A DNA stretch of 64,000 nucleotides from Sphingobacteriales bacterium (GTDB taxonomy: Bacteria; Bacteroidota; Bacteroidia; Chitinophagales; Chitinophagaceae): NCBI GenBank assembly GCA_016192105.1, contig JACPUV010000007.1, positions 186,001 to 250,000 on the forward strand, written 5' to 3'. Shown piece by piece: positions 28,504 to 37,605 of this stretch. The number at the start of each line of letters is the position of its first letter. The first letter of the stretch is position 1. The notes under the pieces are model-generated. The model was not told where the DNA came from and did no database searches. It saw only the letters and a program-made list of their open reading frames with translations. Made by a program: the position numbers and the translations under genes.

Positions 28504-30900
28504 ATGGCTTCACCAGTACTTACTGACGGCAAAACCCTCTGTTACCATTGCGGCGAGACCTGCCTGAATACCAAAATCCATTCAGCGGAAAAGGTTTTTT
28601 GCTGCGAAGGCTGTAAAATGGTGTTCCAGATCCTGAACCAGAGCGAACTCTGTGATTATTACAACCTCAACGACAACCCGGGGATCAACCAGCGGATAAG
28701 GGTCCGGAAGGATAAATTCGCTTTCCTGGAAGATGAAAAAATCCAGTTGCAACTGATCAGTTTCCAGGATGAAAAGCAGGTACATATTACTTTTTACCTG
28801 CCCCAGATGCACTGCAGTTCCTGTCTCTACCTGCTGGAGAACCTGCACCGGCTCAACCCGGGGGTGGCATCCAGCAAGGTCAATTTTACCCGGAAAGAAG
28901 CGGATATCGTCTTCCTGAAAGACAAAACCAGCCTGCGGGAAGTGGCCGAAACCCTGACGAGTATCGGTTATGAACCCTATATCAGCCTGAATGACCTGAA
29001 GGAAAAGAGGCCGGCCATTGACCGGAGCATGGTTTACCAGATCGGTGTGGCCGGGTTTGCATTCGGAAACATCATGCTGATGAGTTTCCCGGAATACCTG
29101 GGTATTGATGCCAGTGAAAAGGGCCTGCTGAATGTATTTCGATGGGCCAATTTCGGCCTGGCCATACCGGTGCTATTGTATTCCGCCCTGCCCTTTTATA
29201 TTTCTTCCTGGAAAAGCCTGAAACATAAGTTCCTGAACATTGACGCCCCCATTGCCCTGGCCGTCATCATCACGTTTATCCGCAGTGCATTTGAAGTGAT
29301 CAGCGGAACCGGTGGGGGTTATTTTGATTCCATGACCGGAATCGTCTTTTTTATGCTGGCCGGCCGCATTTTACAGGACAAGACCTACCGGCAGCTTTCC
29401 TTTGAACGTGATTATACTTCCTATTTCCCCATTGCCATTTCGGTACTGAAAGACAGCAGGGAAATACCCACCGCTCTCCCGGATATCAAACCCGGGAATA
29501 CCCTGCTCATTCATAATGAAGAACTAATACCCGCCGATGGGATCCTGACCCGGGGCAAGGCCTTTATCGATTACAGTTTCGTGACCGGCGAATCCCTGCC
29601 GGTGCTGAAAGATATGGGAGAGATCGTGTACGCCGGGGGTAAACAGACTGAAGGCAATATCGAGATCCTCGTGGTAAAAGAGGTCACTCAAAGCTACCTG
29701 ACCAAATTATGGAACCGGGATGAATTTAAAGAACAGGAAGAGATCAATACCAGGTCTTTTGTACACCTGCTCAGCCGCTATTTCACTTATATATTATTGG
29801 GAATTGCTGCCCTCACCGCCGTGTACTGGCAATTGAATGAGCCGGCCAGGATGTGGCCCGCCATCACTTCCATCTTTATTATTGCCTGTCCCTGTGCCCT
29901 GTTCCTGTCCAATACATTTACCAATGGAAATATCCTGCGGATCCTGGGCCGGAACCACCTGTACCTCCGGAATGCGCAGACCATTGAAGATATGGGACGC
30001 GCCACTCATATCGTATTTGACAAAACCGGCACGCTGACCTCTTCCCGGCAACAGGATATTGTGTATGAAGGCCATCCTCTTTCGGCAGATCAGTTGCAGC
30101 AGGTGGCCGCCCTCGCGGATCAGTCAAATCACCCGCTCAGCAAGGCGCTGGCACATCATATCGGCCGGACCCGGCATATTGAATTTTCCCGGTTTAAAGA
30201 ATTCGCCGGAAAGGGTATTGAGGGAGAAACAGAACAGGAGTCCATCCGGCTGGGATCTTCTGCCTGGGTCACGGGTAATACCGGTCATCATTCCGGAACC
30301 AGCGTGTTTGTGCGTTTTGGAGATGAAGTGTATGGTCAGTTCCGCTTCAGCAACCATTACCGGGAAGCCATACCGGCCCTGATTAATGATCTTCGGAAGG
30401 AATACCGGCTTTCCGTGTTATCGGGTGATAATACGGCCGAGCAGGAAACCCTGCAAAAACTGCTGGGTAAAAATGCCACCCTGCTGTTTCACCAAAAACC
30501 GGAGGACAAGCTCCGGTATATCAATTTCCTGCAGCAGCAGGGCGGGAAAGTAATGATGATCGGAGACGGGCTGAATGATGCGGGAGCCCTGAAGCAAAGC
30601 GATATTGGTATCGCCGTAGCCGAACAGACCAACAATTTCACCCCATCCAGTGATGCAATTATTGAGGCAAAACAACTGTCCAGGCTGAACCGGTTTATAC
30701 GGCTTTGCCGGGCCAACCGGAATATCGTAGTGGCCAGTTTTGTGATGTCGATTGTATATAACGTAATCGGGTTATTCTTTGCTGTACAGGGAAACTTATC
30801 ACCATTGATTGCGGCTATTTTAATGCCCAGCAGTTCCCTTAGCATCCTGCTCCTGACATTTGGCAGCAGTAGCTTGATTGCCAGGAAGTTAAAACTGTAA
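28504..30900 (+). CDS. ccoI: Heavy-metal P-type ATPase of the cbb3 oxidase cluster
   Basis: LCYHCGETC, CCEGCKMVF, CSSCLY, CPCA, DKTGTLT, GDGLNDAGAL. Confidence 0.93.
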   Translation: MASPVLTDGKTLCYHCGETCLNTKIHSAEKVFCCEGCKMVFQILNQSELCDYYNLNDNPGINQRIRVRKDKFAFLEDEKIQLQLISFQDEKQVHITFYLPQMHCSSCLYLLENLHRLNPGVASSKVNFTRKEADIVFLKDKTSLREVAETLTSIGYEPYISLNDLKEKRPAIDRSMVYQIGVAGFAFGNIMLMSFPEYLGIDASEKGLLNVFRWANFGLAIPVLLYSALPFYISSWKSLKHKFLNIDAPIALAVIITFIRSAFEVISGTGGGYFDSMTGIVFFMLAGRILQDKTYRQLSFERDYTSYFPIAISVLKDSREIPTALPDIKPGNTLLIHNEELIPADGILTRGKAFIDYSFVTGESLPVLKDMGEIVYAGGKQTEGNIEILVVKEVTQSYLTKLWNRDEFKEQEEINTRSFVHLLSRYFTYILLGIAALTAVYWQLNEPARMWPAITSIFIIACPCALFLSNTFTNGNILRILGRNHLYLRNAQTIEDMGRATHIVFDKTGTLTSSRQQDIVYEGHPLSADQLQQVAALADQSNHPLSKALAHHIGRTRHIEFSRFKEFAGKGIEGETEQESIRLGSSAWVTGNTGHHSGTSVFVRFGDEVYGQFRFSNHYREAIPALINDLRKEYRLSVLSGDNTAEQETLQKLLGKNATLLFHQKPEDKLRYINFLQQQGGKVMMIGDGLNDAGALKQSDIGIAVAEQTNNFTPSSDAIIEAKQLSRLNRFIRLCRANRNIVVASFVMSIVYNVIGLFFAVQGNLSPLIAAILMPSSSLSILLLTFGSSSLIARKLKL

Positions 30901-30931
30901 GTAGCACAAAATGCTAAATCGCTCGGTTTGA

Positions 30932-30945
30932 CTGATAAAAATCAG
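30932..30945. promoter_or_regulatory. FNR/Crp-like palindrome CTGATAAAAATCAG upstream of ccoS-ccoNO
   Basis: Perfect CTGAT-N4-ATCAG arms. Confidence 0.65.
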
Positions 30946-31014
30946 CTGACCCCTTGATAGTGATTACCCTTTGCTGCTACCCGGAAAAATATTTTTACCC
31001 CTAATAGTACCAAC

Positions 31015-31176
31015 ATGAGTGTAATTATCATCTTAATGATTGCCAGCATTTCTATTGCGGCCCTGTTCCTGGTTGCCTTTTTATGGGGCGTAAAATCCGG
31101 TCAGTTTGAAGATGACTTCTCCCCCTCATCCCGGATTCTTTTCGACGACAAACCCGCACCAACCAAAACCGTATAA
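31015..31176 (+). CDS. ccoS: CcoS, cbb3 oxidase assembly protein (53 aa)
   Basis: Absent from the ORF track; manual translation MSVIIILMIASISIAALFLVAFLWGVKSGQFEDDFSPSSRILFDDKPAPTKTV*. Confidence 0.85.
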   Translation: MSVIIILMIASISIAALFLVAFLWGVKSGQFEDDFSPSSRILFDDKPAPTKTV

Positions 31177-31199
31177 ATCAATAAAAAACAACCCAGTTT

Positions 31200-33326
31200 A
31201 TGCAAGTAGAAAAATTCTATTATGACAACAAAATTGTAAAGGCTTTCGGTCTGGCCACGGTGATTTTTGGCATAGTAGGTATGCTGGCAGGATTGTGGGC
31301 TGCTATCCAGATTTACTATCCGGCGATCAGTCTGAACTTTCCCCCTACCACTTTTGGCCGTATTCGTCCTTTGCACACCAATGCCATCATCTTTGCATTC
31401 GTTGGCAATGCCTCATTTGCAGGTATTTATTATTCCCTGCAACGGCTTTGTAAAGCCAGGCTGTTCAGCGATAAGCTGAGCTGGATTCATTTCTGGGGCT
31501 GGCAGGCCATTATTGCTTCCGCGGCGATCACCCTGCTGCTGGGTATCACCACCGGGAAAGAATATGCGGAACTGGAATGGCCGATCGATATCGCCATTAC
31601 CCTGATCTGGGTTGTTTTTGGTATCAATATGTTCGGCACCATCCTGAAAAGAAGGGAGCGTCACCTGTATGTGGCTATCTGGTTTTATATCGCTACCTGG
31701 GTAACGGTTGCCTTGCTGCACATTGTGAACTCTATTGAAATTCCCGTTTCCTTCCTCAAAAGTTACAGCTGGTATGCGGGGGTACAGGATGCGCTGGTGC
31801 AATGGTGGTACGGTCACAATGCCGTGGCTTTCTTCCTTACCACCCCGGTACTGGGCCTGATGTATTATTTTCTGCCCAAGGCTTCCGGCCGGCCGGTATA
31901 TTCCTACCGTCTTTCCATCATCCACTTCTGGGCGCTGATCTTTATTTATATCTGGGCCGGTCCTCACCACCTGTTGTACACTTCCCTGCCCGACTGGGCG
32001 CAATCATTGGGTACCGTATTCTCCATCATGCTGATCGCCCCGAGCTGGGGGGGTATGCTGAACGGCCTGTTTACCCTTCGTGGCGCCTGGGATAAAGTAC
32101 GGGAAGATCCTGTTCTGAAATTCATGGTGGTGGCCATTACCTGTTATGGTATGAGCACCCTGGAAGGGCCGATCCTGAGTTTGAAGAGTGTAAACTTTAT
32201 TTCCCACTTTACCGACTGGACCATCGCTCACGTGCATATTGGCGGGTTGGGCTGGAATGGATTCCTCGCTTTCGCGATCCTGTATTATATGATCCCGAGA
32301 ATGTGGGGCACTCAACTGTATTCAAAAAAATTAGCCACCAATCACTTCTGGCTGGGTACGATCGGGATCATCCTGTATGCCGTTCCCATGTACTGGGCCG
32401 GTTTTGAACAGGCTTCCATGTGGAAACAATTTACCCCGGAAGGACAACTGAAATTCCAGTTCCTGGAAACCGTGACGAATATTGTTCCGATGTATGTGGC
32501 CCGCAGCATTGGTGGATTGCTGTACCTGACCGGCGCCCTGATGATGGTGTACAACCTGTACAGAACCATGGTGGCTGGTAAATTCATCCCCGACGAGGCG
32601 GCCGAAGCGCCTGCGCTGGTGAAAGAAGCCCATAAGAAAGAGTACTGGCACCGGGTAATTGAAAGAAAACCTGTGACCATGCTGGTATTAAGCCTGATCC
32701 TGGTTTCTATCGGTGGGCTGGTTCAAATGATCCCCACCTTCCTGGTAAAAGAAAACATTCCTACCATTACCAGTGTGAAGCCCTATACCCCGCTGGAATT
32801 GCAGGGACGTGATATTTATATCCGCGAAGGTTGCTATACCTGTCACTCCCAGATGGTACGTCCGTTCCGGGACGAAGTGGCCCGCTATGGTGAATATTCC
32901 AAAGCCGGCGAGTTTGTGTATGACCATCCCTTCCAATGGGGCAGTAAGCGTACCGGTCCGGACCTGGCCAGGATTGGTGGTAAATATCCGGACAGCTGGC
33001 ATTATACCCATATGTATGACCCGCGGCTGACGCAGCAGTTATCCATTATGCCCCGGTATGTTTGGATTATCCGCAATAACCTGGATACCACTTCCACCCC
33101 TGCCAAGATCAGGGCCATGAAGACACTGGGAGTGCCTTATCCTGATGGTTACGACCAGGTGGCCAACCGCGACCTGATGCACCAGGCGGATTCAATCGCG
33201 GCAAACCTGAAGAAGGATAAAATTGAAACCGCCCCCACTAAGGAAATCGTAGCCCTGATCGCCTACCTGCAAAGAGTCGGAAGGGATATAAAACTGGAAC
33301 CGAAACCATTGGCTGAAAACAAATAA
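31200..33326 (+). CDS. ccoNO: Fused cbb3 cytochrome c oxidase subunits I/II (CcoNO)
   Basis: CcoN heme-copper core, then CcoO-type GRDIYIREGCYTCHSQMVRPFRDEVARYG. Confidence 0.95.
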   Translation: MQVEKFYYDNKIVKAFGLATVIFGIVGMLAGLWAAIQIYYPAISLNFPPTTFGRIRPLHTNAIIFAFVGNASFAGIYYSLQRLCKARLFSDKLSWIHFWGWQAIIASAAITLLLGITTGKEYAELEWPIDIAITLIWVVFGINMFGTILKRRERHLYVAIWFYIATWVTVALLHIVNSIEIPVSFLKSYSWYAGVQDALVQWWYGHNAVAFFLTTPVLGLMYYFLPKASGRPVYSYRLSIIHFWALIFIYIWAGPHHLLYTSLPDWAQSLGTVFSIMLIAPSWGGMLNGLFTLRGAWDKVREDPVLKFMVVAITCYGMSTLEGPILSLKSVNFISHFTDWTIAHVHIGGLGWNGFLAFAILYYMIPRMWGTQLYSKKLATNHFWLGTIGIILYAVPMYWAGFEQASMWKQFTPEGQLKFQFLETVTNIVPMYVARSIGGLLYLTGALMMVYNLYRTMVAGKFIPDEAAEAPALVKEAHKKEYWHRVIERKPVTMLVLSLILVSIGGLVQMIPTFLVKENIPTITSVKPYTPLELQGRDIYIREGCYTCHSQMVRPFRDEVARYGEYSKAGEFVYDHPFQWGSKRTGPDLARIGGKYPDSWHYTHMYDPRLTQQLSIMPRYVWIIRNNLDTTSTPAKIRAMKTLGVPYPDGYDQVANRDLMHQADSIAANLKKDKIETAPTKEIVALIAYLQRVGRDIKLEPKPLAENK

Positions 33327-33336
33327 ATAAAGAGAA

Positions 33337-33498
33337 ATGAAATTCATCAATTATTTGGAAAAAGTAAGCGGTGTGGACATATTCGGTCTCACTTCCCTGC
33401 TGGTATTCTTCCTGTTCTTTGTGGGGATGCTCACCTGGGTTTTCCTGACAAAAAAGAAAAATTTCCAGGAGATCAGCCGGATCCCGTTGGATAATTAA
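33337..33498 (+). CDS. ccoQ: CcoQ-like small membrane subunit (53 aa)
   Basis: Absent from the ORF track; manual translation MKFINYLEKVSGVDIFGLTSLLVFFLFFVGMLTWVFLTKKKNFQEISRIPLDN*. Confidence 0.75.
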   Translation: MKFINYLEKVSGVDIFGLTSLLVFFLFFVGMLTWVFLTKKKNFQEISRIPLDN

Positions 33499-33516
33499 TT
33501 TATAAACTAACCTGTA

Positions 33517-34698
33517 ATGCTGTTACATATGCGCACAAAAAATAAATACATCCTGGGCTTACTGACAGCCCTTACGTTGCCGGCTCTTCAGCCGGTTTGG
33601 GCAGCCGGACCTCCTGCTCCCTCTGTTTTCAGCAACCCGCTGGCACTGACCTTCATCATCCTTATGACCCTGCTGCTGGTGATCATTGGCATCCTTGCCA
33701 ATATCCTGATCGGGGCCGCTGATGTAAAGCTCCGGAAAAGGAAAAAAGCCGGGAAGCAGGCCACACTGGCTTCCGTGATCACCGTATTGCTTTTATTGGC
33801 AGCCCCTGTTCTTTATGCACAGGATCCTGCGGCTACTGACGCGGTGAAATCAGGGCCCGCTACCATTGCCGGTATGTCCTCTTCTACATTTTATATCATG
33901 GCGACGGTATTGTTCCTGGAGTTGTTTATTATCATCGCCCTCCTGATCAATATTAAATTCCTGCTGAGAACGGAAAAAGAGAAGATAGCGGCTGAAACCG
34001 AAACCCCTGAAGAAAGAGCCAATAAACTTAGCTGGTGGGACCGTTTCAACAGCCTTCGGCCCGTTACCGAGGAAGCATCCCTGGATCTTGGCCATGATTA
34101 TGATGGTATCCGCGAGCTGAACAACCGGCTCCCGCCCTGGTGGTTATATGGATTCTATGCCTGTATTATTTTCGCCGGTATCTACCTGTGGAGATTCCAT
34201 GTATCCCATACAGGCCCTTCCAGCAAACAGGAATACGAGCGTTCCGTGGCCAGTGCCGAATTAAAGATCCAGGAATACCTGAAGCAAAAAGGAGATGCCG
34301 TGGATGAAACCAATGTTACCATCCTGAAAGAGGATGCTGATATCGCGGCCGGTAAAGCGGTGTTCCTGAAGTCCTGTGCGGCCTGCCATACAGAAACCGG
34401 TGGCGGTAATATCGGGCCGAACCTGACGGACGATTACTGGATCCATGGAAATGATATCAAGATCATGTTTAAAACCATCCGGTATGGAATCAATGCCATG
34501 CCTTCCTGGCAATCCCAATATTCGAATAAACAAATCGCCCAGGTTGCCAGTTATATCAAGGTGAAATTACACGGCACTAACCCGCCGAACCCGAAAGCGC
34601 CGCAGGGAACCCTGATGAAAGAAGAAGCCGCGCCCGCAGCGCCGGCTGCCCCTGCAGCAGACTCAGCCGCCCAGACCAAAAAGGTGGCGATGAACTGA
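33517..34698 (+). CDS. ccoP: cbb3 oxidase subunit III (single CxxCH)
   Basis: YDGIRELNNRLPPWWLYGFYACIIFAGIYL; CAACHTE haem site. Confidence 0.93.
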   Translation: MLLHMRTKNKYILGLLTALTLPALQPVWAAGPPAPSVFSNPLALTFIILMTLLLVIIGILANILIGAADVKLRKRKKAGKQATLASVITVLLLLAAPVLYAQDPAATDAVKSGPATIAGMSSSTFYIMATVLFLELFIIIALLINIKFLLRTEKEKIAAETETPEERANKLSWWDRFNSLRPVTEEASLDLGHDYDGIRELNNRLPPWWLYGFYACIIFAGIYLWRFHVSHTGPSSKQEYERSVASAELKIQEYLKQKGDAVDETNVTILKEDADIAAGKAVFLKSCAACHTETGGGNIGPNLTDDYWIHGNDIKIMFKTIRYGINAMPSWQSQYSNKQIAQVASYIKVKLHGTNPPNPKAPQGTLMKEEAAPAAPAAPAADSAAQTKKVAMN

Positions 34699-34727
34699 TG
34701 AGATCGAAATAAAAAGGAGCGAACACG

Positions 34728-36152
34728 ATGACAACTGATACGAGACCTGAAGAAACGACAGAAGAATCCTTCCGTGACCGGATTGCCACAGTAGATGCCA
34801 AAGGAAAACGGAACTGGGTTTTCGCCCAAAAGCCGAAAGGCCGGTATTATTCGATCCGGAGTTGGGTCAGCCTGGGGTTTTTTATACTTTTTTTTACCCT
34901 GCCATTCCTTGAAATGAATGACAGGCCGCTTTTCCTGTTCAATGTACCCGAGGCGAAGTTTATCATTTTTGGAAAAATATTCTGGCCGCAGGATTTTTTC
35001 ATCTTCGGACTGACGATGGTGACTTTTATCATCTTCATCGTGCTCTTTACTGCAGCTTTTGGCCGTTTGTTTTGTGGCTGGGTTTGTCCCCAGACCGTCT
35101 TTATGGAGATGCTGTTCCGCAAAGTGGAATACCTGATCGAAGGGGATGCCGCCAAACAAAAATTGCTGAAGCATTCTTCCTGGACCGCTGAAAAGGTCAG
35201 GAAGAAGCTGGTCAAACATATTGCTTTCTTCCTGCTGTCTTTCGTTATTGCCAATTTTTTCCTGGCGTATGTCATCGGAAAAGATGAACTGGAAAAAATT
35301 ATCACCGAGCCGGTCAGCCAGCATTTTGTGGGCTTTATGTCCATCCTGATCTTCTCGGCCATTTTTTACGGAGTGTACGCTTTTTTCCGTGAGCAGGTTT
35401 GTACAGTGGTTTGTCCCTATGGCCGTTTGCAAAGCGTATTGCTGGACCGGAACTCCATGATCGTGGCCTATGATCATAAAAGAGGGGAGCCGAGGGGTAA
35501 ATACAGAAAAGATCAGCCGGCCGATCAGTCATTGGGCGATTGCATTGACTGCCACCAGTGCGTGAAGGTGTGTCCCACCGGTATTGATATCCGGAATGGC
35601 ACCCAGATGGAATGTGTGGGGTGTACGGCCTGTATTGATGCCTGTGATAAAATGATGGACGCCGTCGGCAGGCCCCGGGGACTGGTCCGTTATGCATCTG
35701 AAAATGGTATTGCGAATGGTGACAAGCTGCACTATACCACCCGGATGAAACTCTATACTGGTTTACTCCTTGTTCTCACGGGGTTACTGACTATTTTATT
35801 ACTGACCCGCAAGGATGTGGGAGGAACCATTGTAAGAGCCGGCGGCCTGCTCTACCAGGAGAGGGGAACGGACAGTATCTCCAACCTCTATACGATCAAG
35901 CTGACCAATAAAACCATGAAGGATATCCACCTGACACTGAAACTGGAAAACGCCCCGGGCCGGATCCTGGAAGCAGAGGGAACGGATATCCTGATTAAAA
36001 AAGAAGACCAGGGTAAGGGGTCTTTCTTTATTATCGTACCAAAAGCATTTCTCCATGATGTAAAGACCAATCTCCGGGTGGGCCTGTACGAAGGAGATAA
36101 GAAAATCACGACAATAAAAACTAATTTCATGGGGCCTTTCAACTTCCAATGA
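34728..36152 (+). CDS. ccoG: CcoG/FixG cbb3 accessory ferredoxin-type protein
   Basis: FCGWVCPQTVFMEMLFRKVEYLIEGD; CIDCHQCVKVCPTGIDIRNGTQMECVGCTACIDACD. Confidence 0.95.
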   Translation: MTTDTRPEETTEESFRDRIATVDAKGKRNWVFAQKPKGRYYSIRSWVSLGFFILFFTLPFLEMNDRPLFLFNVPEAKFIIFGKIFWPQDFFIFGLTMVTFIIFIVLFTAAFGRLFCGWVCPQTVFMEMLFRKVEYLIEGDAAKQKLLKHSSWTAEKVRKKLVKHIAFFLLSFVIANFFLAYVIGKDELEKIITEPVSQHFVGFMSILIFSAIFYGVYAFFREQVCTVVCPYGRLQSVLLDRNSMIVAYDHKRGEPRGKYRKDQPADQSLGDCIDCHQCVKVCPTGIDIRNGTQMECVGCTACIDACDKMMDAVGRPRGLVRYASENGIANGDKLHYTTRMKLYTGLLLVLTGLLTILLLTRKDVGGTIVRAGGLLYQERGTDSISNLYTIKLTNKTMKDIHLTLKLENAPGRILEAEGTDILIKKEDQGKGSFFIIVPKAFLHDVKTNLRVGLYEGDKKITTIKTNFMGPFNFQ

Positions 36153-36616
36153 GCGCCTCCGGACAAAAACCAAATAGTATGAACTGGGGTAACCGTCTTT
36201 TACTGGTATTTATTGTATTCGGGATCGGTATGTGCTACCTGGTTTACCGTTCCATGAGTACCCATTTTGACCTGGTGGAAAGTGATTATTATAAACAGGA
36301 ACTCCGCTACCAGGATGTCATTGATAATCACCGGCAGGCGAATGCGCTTTCAGCCCCGGTAACAATCCGGCAGGAAGAAGGGACCCTGGTGTTGCAGTTG
36401 CCGGAAGAAATGAAAAACAAAAGCATCACGGGGGAAGTCTATTTCTACTGCGCTTACGATTCAAAAAAAGATAAAAAGATTGCCCTGAAACCCGATACCG
36501 GCGGAATGCAGTCTTTCGGCACGGGCGCCGTGGTTCCCGGAAGCTATACGGTAAAGATCAAATGGAGCGCCGGGGAGAAATCCTACTATTCCGAAAAATC
36601 ACTTTCAGTACTGTAG
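36149..36616 (+). CDS. ccoH: FixH/CcoH family protein
   Basis: NWGNRLLLVFIVFGIGMCYLVYRSMSTHFDLVESDYYKQELRYQ; 4-bp overlap with ccoG. Confidence 0.88.
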   Translation: MSASGQKPNSMNWGNRLLLVFIVFGIGMCYLVYRSMSTHFDLVESDYYKQELRYQDVIDNHRQANALSAPVTIRQEEGTLVLQLPEEMKNKSITGEVYFYCAYDSKKDKKIALKPDTGGMQSFGTGAVVPGSYTVKIKWSAGEKSYYSEKSLSVL

Positions 36617-36618
36617 CC

Positions 36619-37335
36619 ATGTTATGGGCCGCCATGATATCAGGTTTTACCCTGGGTGCGGCCGGCAGCCTGCACTGCGTGGGGATGTGCGGCCCCCTGA
36701 GCCTGGCCCTTCCCACCCGGCATCTTTCCAAAACACAGCAATTTTTTTCCCTGCTTATTTACCAGCTTGGAAGAATCATCACCTACAGCCTGATCGGGCT
36801 GATCTTCGGACTGGCCGGAAGAAGAATCTATATCAGTGGCTACCAGCAGGGGTTTTCTATCGGGCTGGGGGTCCTCGTACTTGTTCTGGCTCTGATCTAT
36901 TTTATTCAGAAGCACAGCATTCACCTGTCCTTTTTCAACCGCTTTTATTCCGGGGTGCAGCAACTGATCGGCCGAATCCTGAAAAAGAACAGGGGGCCCC
37001 TTGGTTTTTTAGGACTGGGTCTGGCCAATGGACTGCTCCCCTGCGGGCTGGTCTATGTAGCCATCGCCGCCACCCTGTCCTTTACGGAGGTTGCCGAAAG
37101 TGTAAGTTTTATGGCTTTCTTCGGGGCGGGCACTTTACCCGCTATGATGCTGGTGGGTATGGCCGGCCGGTTAATCAATGCAGAAGCCCGGCAGCTGATG
37201 AGGAAAGCCGTCCCGGTTTTTATCACGCTGATGGGTATCCTGCTAATCCTCCGGGGGCTGAACCTGGGTATCCCTTTTATCAGCCCGCAATTGCCGGTAT
37301 CACCGGGTGAAGCGGCGGTTTGCCATCCCCAATAA
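36619..37335 (+). CDS. Sulfite exporter TauE/SafE-family (cbb3-associated) membrane protein
   Basis: GFTLGAAGSLHCVGMCGPLSLALP, GLANGLLPCGLVYVA; start 36619 preferred over 36562. Confidence 0.88.
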   Translation: MLWAAMISGFTLGAAGSLHCVGMCGPLSLALPTRHLSKTQQFFSLLIYQLGRIITYSLIGLIFGLAGRRIYISGYQQGFSIGLGVLVLVLALIYFIQKHSIHLSFFNRFYSGVQQLIGRILKKNRGPLGFLGLGLANGLLPCGLVYVAIAATLSFTEVAESVSFMAFFGAGTLPAMMLVGMAGRLINAEARQLMRKAVPVFITLMGILLILRGLNLGIPFISPQLPVSPGEAAVCHPQ

Positions 37336-37341
37336 ATTAGT

Positions 37342-37566
37342 TTAGTCTTCCCTGTCTGAATAACCAAATTCCTGTTCCTCCCTGAGTTCCGGGTAAGCCG
37401 GTCCTTTGTCACGGATCACCTGCCATACCATCCAGATGAGCAGCAGGGGGAAAAAAACAAAAATGAGTTCAGCAACGGGAATGGCCGTATCCGTAAATAT
37501 GAAGATGCAGTAAAGCAATACTACTGCACTTACCACTATAACCGGCAGGAGAGTTGCCCTTTTCAT
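37342..37566 (-). CDS. Small two-TM hypothetical protein
   Basis: 74-aa hydrophobic ORF in a convergent region. Confidence 0.5.
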   Translation of the reverse strand: MKRATLLPVIVVSAVVLLYCIFIFTDTAIPVAELIFVFFPLLLIWMVWQVIRDKGPAYPELREEQEFGYSDRED

Positions 37567-37605
37567 TCGCCGCTTTTTATCAGTAACAAATGGCCGGAAG
37601 AAAAG

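Noticed and set aside
31413-32003. Long antisense ORFs within ccoNO, ffh, nosZ, cysN and the VPS10 genes
   Set aside because: They mirror high-GC codon bias on the opposite strand of well-supported genes, with no recognisable domains.
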